Shown piece after piece: positions 50,118 through 59,013 of a stretch of DNA of 64,000 nucleotides (position 1 is its first letter; every line of letters starts with the position of its first letter). Both the position numbers and the translations under genes were made by a program. The stretch is from NCBI GenBank assembly GCA_003248865.1, contig QFPK01000002.1, positions 203,012 through 267,011 of the forward strand, in the 5' to 3' direction. This DNA comes from Sphingomonas sp. (GTDB taxonomy: Bacteria > Pseudomonadota > Alphaproteobacteria > Sphingomonadales > Sphingomonadaceae). Under the pieces are notes generated by a model. The model ran no database searches, was not told where the DNA came from, and saw nothing but the letters and a program-made list of their open reading frames with translations.

Positions 50118-52631
50118 ATGGCGGAACGGGCGGCCGGCCCGATGACGATCATGTTCAAGCCGCCCGCCGCCGACCGCGCCCGGTTCGGCTGGCGGGACCT
50201 GCTGACGCTGGGCCGCGAGGACGACCCCTTCTGGCGGCGGGTGCGGCGCAACCAGCTGGGCTATGTGGCGCGCTATCTGCCGGTGCTGGCGCCGGTGATG
50301 GTGTTCTATGGCGCCATCGTGGTGATCGCCTTCGCGCCGCTCGCCAATCCGCTGGTGTTCTCATTCTGGTTGCTGGCGCAGGGGCTGCTGGCGCTGCGCT
50401 GGCTGTTCCTGCGCACCAGCCGGGGGATTCTGGGCCGAAGCCCGCGCCCCAGCCGCGCCTTCATGGGCCGGCTGCTCGCCGAAATGGCGGTGTGCGGCAT
50501 CGCCTGGGGCCTGTTGTTCGCCGATATCCTGCCGATTGCCGGGCAATCCGATTCGATGCTGGTGGTGGCGACCGCGATCGCCGCCATCGGGGCGATGGCG
50601 ATCACCACCTCCGTGTTCCCGCTGGGCACGCTGACGCTGACGGTGCCGGTGATGATCGGCGTGTTCTTCGGGCTCTATCGAACACAGGGCGCCGAATTCT
50701 GGATGGCGCAGGCGCTGCTGGTGGGGTTCGTGGTGATGAAGGTGCGGGGCACGACGCAATCCACCTTCGCCTTGCTGGGACGGCTGAGGGCCGAGCAGCA
50801 GCTGGTGGCGCAGGAGGAAGTCGTGCGCCTGCTGCTGAACGAATATGACACCAACGGATCGGAATGGCTGTTCGAGATCAATTCGGACGGGCGAGTGACC
50901 TTCGTCTCCTCGCGCTTTTCCGATGCGACGGGCACGCCGGTGGAGGATGTGATCGGCACCGACTGGCGCACCACTCTGTCTGACCATGAAGCCGCGCGGC
51001 CGTTGTTCGAACTGGTGAGCCGGGGGCAGCCGTTCCGCGATTTCCTGATGCCGGTGGATGTGCGGGGCGAACGGCGCTGGTGGTCGCTCTCTGGCACGCC
51101 GAAGTTCGGGCATATGGGCGAACTGCTGGGTTATCGCGGCGTCGGGTCTGACGTGACGGAGCGGCAGCATGCCTCGCAGCGGATCGCCGAACTGGCGACG
51201 TTCGACGCGCTGACGGGGCTGGTGAACCGGAGCATCGTGCATCAGGCGCTGGCCGAGGGGCTGCTGACGGGCCATGTGGCGCTGCTGTTCATCGATCTGG
51301 ATCGATTCAAGGCGGTGAACGACAGCCTAGGCCATGGCTCCGGCGACAGGCTGCTGGGTGAAGTCGCCGGGCGCATCCGCGAGGTGGTGGCCGAATCGGG
51401 GGCGACGGGCGCGCTGGCCGGGCGGCTGGGCGGCGACGAGTTCGCCGTGGTGCTGCGCGATGCCGGGCTGCCGGAGGCGGCGCGGATCGGCGAGTTGCTG
51501 ATCGCCCGGCTATCCCGGCCCTATGATCTGGAAAACAAGCATGCCGCCATCGGGGCCAGCATCGGGCTGGCGCTGGGGCCGGGCGACGGCGCCACCGTGG
51601 AGGCGCTGATGCGCGCGGCGGACCTTGCGCTGTATGATGCCAAGGCGCGGGGGCGGGGGCAGGTGCGCGCCTATGACCGCGCCATGCACCAGCGCGCCGA
51701 GGACCGGCGGGCGCTGGAATTCGACCTGAAATCCGCCATCGAGCAGAACCAGCTGCGGCTGGTGTATCAGCCGGTGGTGAACGCCATCGACGAGCGGGTG
51801 GTGGGGTTCGAGGCGCTGCTGCGCTGGCGCCACCCCGTGCGCGGCGAGATTTCACCCGCGATGTTCATTCCCATCGCCGAGGAAGCCGGGCTGATCGGCC
51901 GCATCGGCGGCTGGGTGCTGAACGAGGCGGCGCGGGCAGCCGCCGGATGGCCGCGCAACATCCGCATCGCGGTGAACCTGTCGCCGCTGCAGTTCGACGA
52001 TCCCAAGCTGGTGGAGACGGTGCGGCTGGCGCTGGCGCGCGCCAATGTGGCGCCCGAGCGGCTGGAGCTGGAACTGACCGAGAGCCTGTTCCTGGACGAG
52101 CGGTCGCAGACGGCGGCGATGCTGGCCGATCTGAAGGCGCTGGGTGTCAGCTTCGCGCTGGACGATTTCGGCACCGGCTATTCCTCTTTGGGGTATCTGC
52201 AGAAGATCCCGTTCGACCGCATCAAGATCGACCGCAGCTTCGTGCAGGCGAGCGCGCGCGGCGGCAGCGAGGCGGTGGCGATCATCCAGGCCATCGTGGC
52301 GCTTGCCGGGCGGCTGGGGATGGAGACCACGGCTGAAGGCACTGAGACTCGGGACGAGTTCGAGGCGATGCGGCGGCTGGGCTGCACCCAGATGCAGGGC
52401 TGGCACTTCGGGCGGCCGATGGCGCTGGAGGAAACCCACCGGCTGCTGGATCGAAACCGGCCGATGGTGGAGCTGGTGGACGGGCCAGAGCGGGGTGCGG
52501 AAAAGGAGGCTGAGGGGGGAGCGGACAGAGGATCTGAGCGGCTGCTCAGTCGGCGCTCGCGGCCCATGTCGCGAGAAGCCAGTGGGCAATCGCCAGCGGC
52601 GGGGGCGCGTTCCAGTCTGCGTTTCCATTGA
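50118..52631 (+). CDS. Membrane PAS-GGDEF-EAL c-di-GMP turnover protein
   Basis: The 837-residue protein has an N-terminal membrane part with several hydrophobic helices (about 50-210), a PAS domain (about 240-345), a GGDEF domain with the intact RLGGDEFAVV (near 437) and an EAL domain with GFEALLRWRHP (near 565) and DDFGTGYSSLGYL. No RxxD inhibitory site precedes GGDEF. Both active-site motifs are intact, so it may make and degrade c-di-GMP. The last 40 or so residues are Ser/Arg/Gly-rich and overlap the convergent nudC. The start is ATG 50118; a TTG at 50097 is in frame. Confidence 0.92.
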   Translation: MAERAAGPMTIMFKPPAADRARFGWRDLLTLGREDDPFWRRVRRNQLGYVARYLPVLAPVMVFYGAIVVIAFAPLANPLVFSFWLLAQGLLALRWLFLRTSRGILGRSPRPSRAFMGRLLAEMAVCGIAWGLLFADILPIAGQSDSMLVVATAIAAIGAMAITTSVFPLGTLTLTVPVMIGVFFGLYRTQGAEFWMAQALLVGFVVMKVRGTTQSTFALLGRLRAEQQLVAQEEVVRLLLNEYDTNGSEWLFEINSDGRVTFVSSRFSDATGTPVEDVIGTDWRTTLSDHEAARPLFELVSRGQPFRDFLMPVDVRGERRWWSLSGTPKFGHMGELLGYRGVGSDVTERQHASQRIAELATFDALTGLVNRSIVHQALAEGLLTGHVALLFIDLDRFKAVNDSLGHGSGDRLLGEVAGRIREVVAESGATGALAGRLGGDEFAVVLRDAGLPEAARIGELLIARLSRPYDLENKHAAIGASIGLALGPGDGATVEALMRAADLALYDAKARGRGQVRAYDRAMHQRAEDRRALEFDLKSAIEQNQLRLVYQPVVNAIDERVVGFEALLRWRHPVRGEISPAMFIPIAEEAGLIGRIGGWVLNEAARAAAGWPRNIRIAVNLSPLQFDDPKLVETVRLALARANVAPERLELELTESLFLDERSQTAAMLADLKALGVSFALDDFGTGYSSLGYLQKIPFDRIKIDRSFVQASARGGSEAVAIIQAIVALAGRLGMETTAEGTETRDEFEAMRRLGCTQMQGWHFGRPMALEETHRLLDRNRPMVELVDGPERGAEKEAEGGADRGSERLLSRRSRPMSREASGQSPAAGARSSLRFH

Positions 52632-53427
52632 GCGCGGCGCGCACTTCGTCCTTCGTCACCCAGCGCGCGTCGGCGATCTCGCTTTCGTCCAGCGTCAGTT
52701 CGAAGCCGTCGGCCTGGGCGAAGGCGCCCATCATCAGGCTGGAAGGGAAGGGCCAGGGCTGGCTGGCGCCTAGACGCACGTCGTGCACGCGGATTCCGGC
52801 TTCCTCGAACAGTTCGCGGGCGACTGCTTCCTCCAGCGATTCGCCGGGCTCCACGAAGCCCGCCAGCGCGGAGAAGAAATTGGCCGGGAAGCGCGGGCCG
52901 CGGCCGACCAGCGCTTTGCCTTCGCGTTCCGCCAGCATGATGACGACGGGATCGACGCGGGGGAAATGCTCCGCGCCGCAGCCGCCGCAGAGGCGGCTGT
53001 AGCCGGCCTTCTGGATTTCCGTGGGCGCGCCGCAATTGGCGCAGAAGCCGTGGCGGCGGTGCCAGTCCAGCATGGAGCGGGCTTGGGCCACGATGGCCGC
53101 CCGCGCATCGCCGAGTGCGGTGCCCGCGATGCGCGCGTCGGTGGCGCGCGCCGGGAGGTCGTCATCCGGCGTGCCGTCCACCGCGAAGCGGGGGTCGCCG
53201 TTTTCGGTGAGACCCAGGAAGATGCCGGTGCCCTGCGGCACCTCGCTGCGCCGGGCCCAGAACAGGTCGGTGCCGTCTTCCGTCATCAGCGGCTTCAGGT
53301 CGTGCAGGATCAGGAAGCGGGCAGTCGGGTCCATGCGCAACGCCTGGATGGCGGCGGGATCGCGCCTGATGTTGTCGCCCCTGTCGAGTGGTGCGCCGGT
53401 GAAACCCAGATGTCCGGTGAAACTCAT
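52546..53427 (-). CDS. nudC: NAD+ diphosphatase / NADH pyrophosphatase
   Basis: The 293-residue Nudix hydrolase cleaves NAD(H) and removes NAD caps from RNA. It has a zinc ribbon (CANCG and CGGCG near 150-170), the Nudix box GFVEPGESLEEAVARELFEEAG, and the NudC-specific SQPWPFPSS. The gene overlaps mutY by 4 bp at its start (ATGA) and overlaps the 3' end of the convergent GGDEF-EAL gene by 86 bp. Confidence 0.94.
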   Translation of the reverse strand: MSFTGHLGFTGAPLDRGDNIRRDPAAIQALRMDPTARFLILHDLKPLMTEDGTDLFWARRSEVPQGTGIFLGLTENGDPRFAVDGTPDDDLPARATDARIAGTALGDARAAIVAQARSMLDWHRRHGFCANCGAPTEIQKAGYSRLCGGCGAEHFPRVDPVVIMLAEREGKALVGRGPRFPANFFSALAGFVEPGESLEEAVARELFEEAGIRVHDVRLGASQPWPFPSSLMMGAFAQADGFELTLDESEIADARWVTKDEVRAALNGNADWNAPPPLAIAHWLLATWAASAD

Positions 53428-54503
53428 GCGCTCTCCAGTTCCGGCAGATGGGCGAGCGCCACCGAGGCAGCGCGCGCGAAAAGGGTGGGCAATCCGGCGC
53501 CGGCCAGCGAGCGGCGCGGAGTCCAGATGGGATCGAGCCCGGCGATCTCTTCGATCCGCTGCGGCAGATGCGCCGCCGCCACGCGCAATTCCAGCTCGAA
53601 ATGGGTGAAGCCGTGGCGCACCGGCTGGTCGATCAGCAGCCAGTCGGCCGGGAAGGGGAGGGAGGTGTCGTCCTCGACGCTCCAGCCCGTGCCGGGAAGC
53701 GCGAGCATGCCGCCCAGCAGGCCGCTGGGCGGGCGGCGCACCAGCGCGACTTCGCCGCCATGTTCGATCCACCACAGGGTGCCGCGCTTCAGCGGTCGAG
53801 CCTTTCGCGGGGCCTTCACCGGATAGGCCTCTTCCTCGCCGGTGGCGTGGGCGAGGCAGTCTTCGCTGAGTGGGCAGAGCAGGCAGCGGGGGTTGCGCGG
53901 GGTGCAGATGGTGGCGCCCAGATCCATCAGCGCCTGTGCGAAATCGCCGGGGCGCTCGGGCGGGACCAGCGGCACGAGGGCCGCTGCAAGTTTGGCGCGG
54001 CCGGCGGGCAATGCATCCGTCAGGGCGAACAGGCGGCTGGCGACGCGCTCGATATTGCCGTCGATCACCACGGCCGCTTCGCCAAAGGCGATGGCGGCGA
54101 TGGCGGCCGCCGTATAGGGGCCGACTCCGGGAAGTTCGCGCAGGCCGGATTCGGTTTCGGGGAAGCCGCCGCGTTCCGAAACCGCGCGCGCCGCCGCAAG
54201 CAGGTTGCGGGCGCGGGCATAATAGCCGAGCCCGGCCCATTCCCGCATCACATCGGCATCGTCGGCGCGGGCAAGCGCTTCCACCGTGGGCCACAGCGCC
54301 AGAAAGCGCTGGAAATAGGGTGCGACGGCCGCGACCGTCGTCTGCTGCAGCATGATTTCCGACAACCAGACCCGGTAGGGATCGGGTTTGTCGACCGAGC
54401 CCGGCGCCATCCGCCAGGGCAGGGTGCGGGCGTGGGCGTCGTACCAGCGCAGCAGGTTGCGCGTTGGTTGGGGCATGCTGACGATCTGCTGGTGGACGGC
54501 CAT
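53424..54503 (-). CDS. mutY: A/G-specific adenine glycosylase
   Basis: The 359-residue enzyme removes adenine mispaired with 8-oxoguanine. It has catalytic Glu49 in SEIMLQQTTV, the helix-hairpin-helix ELPGVGPYTAAAI with Asp148, the 4Fe-4S cluster ligands Cys200, 207, 210 and 216, and a C-terminal MutT-like domain from about 240. The start at 54503 has a GAGAG site; MPQPTRN at 54476 is an alternative. It forms a translationally coupled pair with nudC, a pairing that joins two oxidised-nucleotide or NAD quality-control enzymes. Confidence 0.95.
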   Translation of the reverse strand: MAVHQQIVSMPQPTRNLLRWYDAHARTLPWRMAPGSVDKPDPYRVWLSEIMLQQTTVAAVAPYFQRFLALWPTVEALARADDADVMREWAGLGYYARARNLLAAARAVSERGGFPETESGLRELPGVGPYTAAAIAAIAFGEAAVVIDGNIERVASRLFALTDALPAGRAKLAAALVPLVPPERPGDFAQALMDLGATICTPRNPRCLLCPLSEDCLAHATGEEEAYPVKAPRKARPLKRGTLWWIEHGGEVALVRRPPSGLLGGMLALPGTGWSVEDDTSLPFPADWLLIDQPVRHGFTHFELELRVAAAHLPQRIEEIAGLDPIWTPRRSLAGAGLPTLFARAASVALAHLPELESA

Positions 54504-54530
54504 GCCCGCTCTCTGGCACAGCGCGGGGTG

Positions 54531-55046
54531 ATGGCGAAACCTCCCAAGCGTTCCAAGGGTGACGAACCCCCGCCCCGGCGCAACGGCGTGCGGGATGTGG
54601 GATCGCTGCTGCCCGACGTGGGGGGGACGGCGTTCCGCCGCTTCGGCTTCGTGCAGGGGGCGCTGCTGTCGCGCTGGCGGGATGTGGTGGGGCCTGTCTA
54701 TGCCCGCTGGTCCGTGCCCGAATCGCTGAAGTTTCCGCGCGGGGCTTCGGTGGGGGGCACGCTGACCGTCCGGGTGGAGGGCCCCTTTTCCCTGCAGTTG
54801 CAGCATGTGGCGCCGCAGATCATCGATCGGGCGAACCGCATATTGGGGGCGAATGCGGTGGCGAAGCTGAAGCTGGTGCAGGGCGAGGTGCCCAGGCCCG
54901 CGGAACGGCCGAAGCCGGCGCCTGCCCCGGCTGCACCCGCGCCGGCCGCCAATCTGTCAGGCGTGAAGGACGAGGGGCTTCGGGCCGCGCTGGAGGATTT
55001 GGCCGCGCAGCTGGGCAGCGCCAAGGCGCCGCCGCCCATTCGGTAA
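54531..55046 (+). CDS. DUF721/DciA-like protein
   Basis: The 171-residue protein has the DUF721 domain (about 25-115, FGFVQGALLSRWRDVVGPVYARWSVPESLKF) and a Pro/Ala-rich linker before a short C-terminal helix. DciA proteins of this family load the replicative helicase DnaB. It is divergent from mutY. The operonic partners usual elsewhere (DsbA-like, smc) are not found here. Confidence 0.88.
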   Translation: MAKPPKRSKGDEPPPRRNGVRDVGSLLPDVGGTAFRRFGFVQGALLSRWRDVVGPVYARWSVPESLKFPRGASVGGTLTVRVEGPFSLQLQHVAPQIIDRANRILGANAVAKLKLVQGEVPRPAERPKPAPAPAAPAPAANLSGVKDEGLRAALEDLAAQLGSAKAPPPIR

Positions 55047-55062
55047 GACGGGATCGGTTGCG

Positions 55063-55239
55063 CTAGACCTCGACGACGGGGGCGTCGGCGCTGGACTTCA
55101 CATTCTCGATTCCCTTCAGCGCCGCCGCCTTCGAGGAATAGCCTTCGGACGAAGCCGCGATGATGTTGCCGTTGCTGTGCTTCAGGCGCCAGCGATGCTC
55201 GCCGGCCTTGTCCTTGTAGAGTTCGAATGTCAGCGCCAT
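55063..55239 (-). CDS. YegP/DUF1508 family protein
   Basis: The 58-residue protein is a single YegP repeat: FELYKDKAGEHRWRLKHSNGNIIAASSEGYSSKAAALKGIENVK is the complete module and it ends DAPVVEV. The start at 55239 has a GGAGGAAA site. The fold is a small beta-alpha unit of unknown function. It is convergent with DUF721, 16 bp away. Confidence 0.9.
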   Translation of the reverse strand: MALTFELYKDKAGEHRWRLKHSNGNIIAASSEGYSSKAAALKGIENVKSSADAPVVEV

Positions 55240-55392
55240 GAGTTTCCTCCGTTTTTCCTGTGGCTGCGCGACGATGGTCGCAGCCTGTTCCGCCGTGCGC
55301 AAGCCTTTGGTTGAACTGGCGCGCGAGGCCGCCTATCTCGAACCCGAAGATGGACCCCCAGGGGCGGGGCCCGACAGCTGCTGGGAGCAGGC

Positions 55393-55713
55393 ATGACCAC
55401 GTTCGACGATCGCGAGAAGGCGTTCGAAAACAAGTTCGCGCACGAGGCGGAGCTGGAATTCCGCATCACGGCGCGCCGCAACAAGCTGCTGGGCCTGTGG
55501 GCCGCGGACAAGCTGGGCCTGACCGATGCCGAAGCCGAATCCTATGCCAAGGCGGTGGTGCAGGCCGATTTCGAGGAAACCGGCGACGAGGATGTGATCC
55601 GCAAGCTGATCGGCGACCTGCTGAAGGGCGGGGTGGAGACCAGCGACATCGAGATCCGCGAGATGCTCTCGAAAAAGACGGTCGAGGCCCGCGCCCAGAT
55701 CGAGAAGGCCTGA
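55393..55713 (+). CDS. F1-ATPase inhibitor subunit zeta (DUF1476)
   Basis: The 106-residue protein begins MTTFDDREKAFENKFAHEAELEFRITARRNKLLG, the diagnostic sequence of alphaproteobacterial zeta subunits, which block reverse rotation of ATP synthase. The four-helix body continues through DVIRKLIGDLLKGG. It precedes a BolA gene by 5 bp, a conserved alphaproteobacterial neighbourhood. Confidence 0.95.
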   Translation: MTTFDDREKAFENKFAHEAELEFRITARRNKLLGLWAADKLGLTDAEAESYAKAVVQADFEETGDEDVIRKLIGDLLKGGVETSDIEIREMLSKKTVEARAQIEKA

Positions 55714-55718
55714 CCGCG

Positions 55719-55952
55719 ATGCCGATGCCCGGCCACGAGATCGAGGCGGCGATCATCGCCGCCATCCCCGATGCTGAGATCCGGCTGACCGATCTGGCCG
55801 GAGACGACAACCATTGGGCCGCGCATGTGACATCGGCGCAGTTCCAGGGCCTGACCCGCGTGAAGCAGCACAAGATGGTGTATGACGCGCTGGGTGACCG
55901 CATGGGGGGCGTTCTGCACGCCCTTCAGCTGACGACTGCCATTCCGGCCTGA
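55719..55952 (+). CDS. BolA family protein
   Basis: The 77-residue protein has the BolA fold with DDNHWAAHVTSAQFQGLTRVKQHKMVYDALG, including the conserved His near the C-terminal half. It is likely the partner of the monothiol glutaredoxin encoded 42 bp downstream; BolA-Grx complexes bind 2Fe-2S clusters and take part in iron homeostasis. Confidence 0.94.
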   Translation: MPMPGHEIEAAIIAAIPDAEIRLTDLAGDDNHWAAHVTSAQFQGLTRVKQHKMVYDALGDRMGGVLHALQLTTAIPA

Positions 55953-55994
55953 GCAGGCCCTGATTACGGCCCCGGCGGCCGACGGAGACGAGAG

Positions 55995-56321
55995 ATGGAC
56001 GCAACGCAGGTTCGCATCGACGATATCGTGAAGGGCCATGACGTGGTGCTGTTCATGAAGGGCACCCCGCTGTTCCCGCAATGCGGCTTTTCCAGCCGGG
56101 CGGTTGCCATCATGGAGCATCTGGACGTGCCCTTCCACAGCGTGGACGTGCTGCAGGACATGGAGATCCGGCAGGGCATCAAGGCCTATTCCGACTGGCC
56201 GACCATTCCCCAGCTGTATGTGAAGGGCGAGTTCATCGGCGGATCGGACATCATGATGGAGATGTTCGAGGCCGGCGAACTGCAGGCGCTGATCGCCGAC
56301 AGCGGTGTGAAGGCCGGCTGA
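55995..56321 (+). CDS. grxD: Monothiol glutaredoxin, Grx4 family
   Basis: The 108-residue protein has the monothiol active site CGFS in FPQCGFSSRAVAIM (Cys near 31), the KGTP motif and the WPTIPQLYVKGEFIGGSDI segment. It carries 2Fe-2S clusters for transfer and sensing with BolA. It belongs to the zeta-BolA-Grx run. Confidence 0.96.
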   Translation: MDATQVRIDDIVKGHDVVLFMKGTPLFPQCGFSSRAVAIMEHLDVPFHSVDVLQDMEIRQGIKAYSDWPTIPQLYVKGEFIGGSDIMMEMFEAGELQALIADSGVKAG

Positions 56322-56354
56322 CGACCACAGGCTGACCCGGCAGAGCCCGACACC

Positions 56355-57101
56355 TTGGACCCCATCAGCTTCGGCCAGATCTGGCCCCGCACGGTCGCCA
56401 GCGTGCGGCGCCATGGCGATATGCTCTGGTCTCTGGCGGCGGCCTTCCTGTTCCTGCCCCAGCTGCTGTTCGCGCGGCAGATGAACGATCGCCCGCCCGA
56501 ACAATGGTTCAAGGGCGAACTGGCGATCGGCGACGGCGTGGCCGTGGCGCTGGTCGTGCTGTGTTCGATCTTGTCGCAGATCATGATGGCGCGGCTGCTG
56601 GTGCGAGACGGCACCGGCGGGCAACCGCTGGGCCAGGATTTGAAGGCGGCGTTCCGGCTGTTCCCGGCGGCGCTGGCCGTGCTGATGCTGCAGGGGCTGG
56701 CGACCGGGTTCGGTCTGTTCCTGCTGATCCTGCCGGGCCTTTGGATCTTCACGCGCCTGTCGCTTGCGATGCCGCTGGTCGCGACCGACCAGCCCGATCC
56801 GATCAATGCGCTGAAGACCAGCTGGGCGCTGACATCGGGCCGGACCTTCAAGGTGTTCGGCATGATCTTCGTGATCATCTTGGGCTTCATGCTGCTGTCC
56901 GTGGGGATCATGGGGATCGGTGCGGCGCTGGGTGTGATCTCCACCATCGCGGCCGGCACGCCCGCCGAAGGCTGGGGCGTGGGGCGCTGGCTGTTCGAGC
57001 TGTTGAACGCCGGGGCCTCGGCTGCGTTCGGCACTTTCTATGTCGCCTTCATCACCACGCTGATGATGGCCCTGAAGAAGCATCCGGCGGATCATTTCTG
57101 A
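56355..57101 (+). CDS. Multi-pass membrane protein, YciC-like
   Basis: The 248-residue protein starts at TTG 56355. It has five or six hydrophobic segments (about 25-42, 60-80, 100-135, 165-205, 220-245). The layout, with DPINALKTSWALTSGRTFKVFG between helices, is like YciC/UPF0259 or related membrane-domain proteins. No enzymatic motif is seen. Its stop overlaps the folA start by one base (TGATG). Confidence 0.7.
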   Translation: MDPISFGQIWPRTVASVRRHGDMLWSLAAAFLFLPQLLFARQMNDRPPEQWFKGELAIGDGVAVALVVLCSILSQIMMARLLVRDGTGGQPLGQDLKAAFRLFPAALAVLMLQGLATGFGLFLLILPGLWIFTRLSLAMPLVATDQPDPINALKTSWALTSGRTFKVFGMIFVIILGFMLLSVGIMGIGAALGVISTIAAGTPAEGWGVGRWLFELLNAGASAAFGTFYVAFITTLMMALKKHPADHF

Positions 57102-57583
57102 TGGAGCTGGTTCTGGTGGTCGCCGCCGCCGAGAATGGCGTGATCGGCAAGGACGGGGCCATGCCCTGGCACCTGCCGACGGACCTGAGGCACTTCCGGC
57201 GCATCACCATGGGCAAGCCGGTGATCATGGGCCGCAAGACCTGGCATTCGATCGGTCGCCCGCTGCCGGGCAGGCAGAATATCGTGCTGACCCGCGATCC
57301 TGCGTTTCACGGCACAGGGGCGACCATCGTTTCCAGCCTGGACGAGGCGATGGCTGCCGCCGGGGGGGCTGCGGAGGCGATGGTGATCGGGGGCGCTGAA
57401 ATCTACGCGCTCGCCCGCCCGCTGGCGACGCGTATCGAACTCACCCGCATCCATGCCTCGCCGGAGGGCGACACCTTCTTTCCCGAGCCCGAGGCATCAT
57501 TGTGGGTGGAGACCGCGCGGGAGGACCATGTGGCCAACGGTGAGGCCCCTGCGCACAGTTTCCTCAGCTATGCACGTCGCTGA
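57101..57583 (+). CDS. folA: Dihydrofolate reductase
   Basis: The 160-residue enzyme reduces dihydrofolate with NADPH. It has the N-terminal VVAAAENGVIGKDGAMPWHLPTDLRHF (catalytic Asp near 28), the NADPH-binding PVIMGRKTWHSIGRPLPGR (about 39-57) and the VIGGAEIYA motif. The gene is coupled to the membrane protein gene upstream by a one-base overlap. Confidence 0.96.
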   Translation: MELVLVVAAAENGVIGKDGAMPWHLPTDLRHFRRITMGKPVIMGRKTWHSIGRPLPGRQNIVLTRDPAFHGTGATIVSSLDEAMAAAGGAAEAMVIGGAEIYALARPLATRIELTRIHASPEGDTFFPEPEASLWVETAREDHVANGEAPAHSFLSYARR

Positions 57584-57625
57584 ACCACTGGCAACGGCCC
57601 GCGTGCACAGCTAACGGACTTCGAC

Positions 57626-58549
57626 ATGAAACGATTGATGGGCAGCGAAGCGGTTCCGGCCGACCTGAAGGGTGGGGCGCTGGCACTGGGCAATTTCGAC
57701 GGCGTGCACGCCGGGCATCAGGCCGTGATCGGTGCTGCCGTGGCGCAGGCGCATGCCGCCGGCAAGCCGGCGCTGGTCGCCACCTTCGATCCGCACCCGT
57801 CGCTGCACTTTCGCGCCGATGTGCCGCCGTTCGCGTTGACCTCGCTGGAGCAGAAGCTGCACCATTTCGAGGCGCTGGGGGTGGATGGCGCCATCGTGAT
57901 CCCGTTCGATGCCACGCTTGCGGCGCATTCGGCGGACGAGTTCGTGGCCGAGTGGCTGTCGTCGCAGCATCTGGGCATCAGCCATGTGGTGACGGGTGAG
58001 GATTTCAGCTTCGGCAAGGGGCGCTCGGGAAATGCGGCGGTTCTGGCCGAGCTTGGGAAGGCCCATGGTTTCACGGCGACGGCGCTGGCCCCGGTGGGCG
58101 ATGGCGAGACGGTGTCTTCCACCCGAATCCGCGCGGCGCTTGCCTCCGGCGACATGGCGGGGGCGGCCCGGCTGCTGACGCGGCCTTTCGCGATCGAGGG
58201 CGAGGTGGTCCATGGCGACAAGCGCGGGCGGCTGATCGGTTCGCCCACCGCGAATGTCGATCTGGGGCTGTATGTGCGCCCGCTCTACGGGGTCTATGCG
58301 GTGAAGGTGCATCTGCCGGACGGCAGCGTGCAGAAGGGGGTCGCCAACCTCGGCATCCGCCCGATGTTCGATCCGCCCAAGGAGCAGCTGGAAACCTGGA
58401 TCTTCGACTGGTCCGGCGACCTCTACGGGCAGATCATCGAGGTGGAGCTGATCGAGCGGCTGCGCCCGGAAATGAAGTTTGACGGGCTGGACGAGCTGAT
58501 CGCGCAGATTCAGCGTGATGCGGAGGCAGCCAAAGCTGTTCTGGCCTGA
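57626..58549 (+). CDS. ribF: Bifunctional riboflavin kinase / FAD synthetase
   Basis: The 307-residue enzyme phosphorylates riboflavin and adenylates FMN. The FAD synthetase half has GNFDGVHAGHQAVI (about 22-35) and SSTRIRAAL; the kinase half has GRLIGSPTANVDL (about 203-215) and NLGIRPMF. It follows folA by 42 bp on the same strand. The ileS gene that often follows ribF is not here. Confidence 0.96.
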   Translation: MKRLMGSEAVPADLKGGALALGNFDGVHAGHQAVIGAAVAQAHAAGKPALVATFDPHPSLHFRADVPPFALTSLEQKLHHFEALGVDGAIVIPFDATLAAHSADEFVAEWLSSQHLGISHVVTGEDFSFGKGRSGNAAVLAELGKAHGFTATALAPVGDGETVSSTRIRAALASGDMAGAARLLTRPFAIEGEVVHGDKRGRLIGSPTANVDLGLYVRPLYGVYAVKVHLPDGSVQKGVANLGIRPMFDPPKEQLETWIFDWSGDLYGQIIEVELIERLRPEMKFDGLDELIAQIQRDAEAAKAVLA

Positions 58550-58586
58550 GAGATCAGGCCCGAATCAGCCCGCGATCAGCCTGAAA

Positions 58587-58763
58587 TCAGGAAGCGACGC
58601 GCCCGGCTTCCTCGCGCACGAGCTGGCGGGCGAAGGGCAGGCACTGGCCGCATTGCGGCCGGCAGCCGAGGCGCTGATAGGCTTCCCGTTCGCACCGGAC
58701 ACCCCCGCGAGCGACTTCCCGCACTTGGGATTCACGAAGCGCATTGCACGAGCAGACGATCAT
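58587..58763 (-). CDS. bfd: Bacterioferritin-associated ferredoxin
   Basis: This 58-residue ORF begins MIVCSCNALRE and has Cys4, Cys6, Cys38 and Cys41 (GCRPQCGQCLP), exactly the spacing of the 2Fe-2S ligands in Bfd. It reduces bacterioferritin to release iron. It is shorter than 60 codons and easily missed. A Fur-box-like sequence lies upstream at 58811-58828. Confidence 0.92.
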   Translation of the reverse strand: MIVCSCNALRESQVREVARGGVRCEREAYQRLGCRPQCGQCLPFARQLVREEAGRVAS

Positions 58764-58810
58764 TCAGCCCTGATTCCCGCATATTGGTACCGGCCTCGGC
58801 ACCGTTCAGT

Positions 58811-58828
58811 TGCGACTGATATGCATTA
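58811..58828 (-). promoter_or_regulatory. Candidate Fur box upstream of bfd
   Basis: TGCGACTGATATGCATTA lies 48 bp upstream of the bfd start and, with its preceding base order, agrees with a classical Fur-box pattern (GCAAATGATAATCATTTG) at most positions. Iron-starvation control of bfd is established in other bacteria. The alphaproteobacterial regulator (Fur, Irr or other) cannot be told from sequence. Confidence 0.45.
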
Positions 58829-59013
58829 GGGCAGCAAGATGCAAGAGATTCGCAGCTGGCGGAGCCGCTGTTTCGTCGGGTTGGTCGGGTTAACTAATTT
58901 GACAGACAGAACTGTCCAAAAGCTGTGGAACCACAGCGGTTTCGTTGATACCAATCACACTAGGGTCGGCTTTTGGCGGAATTGCGCGAGCAATCCGTTG
59001 AGGAGCCTGATCT

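Noticed and set aside
58889..58930. TTGACA at 58899 as the -35 of a wecB promoter
   Set aside because: No acceptable -10 sequence at 16-18 bp spacing could be found, so I did not annotate a promoter.
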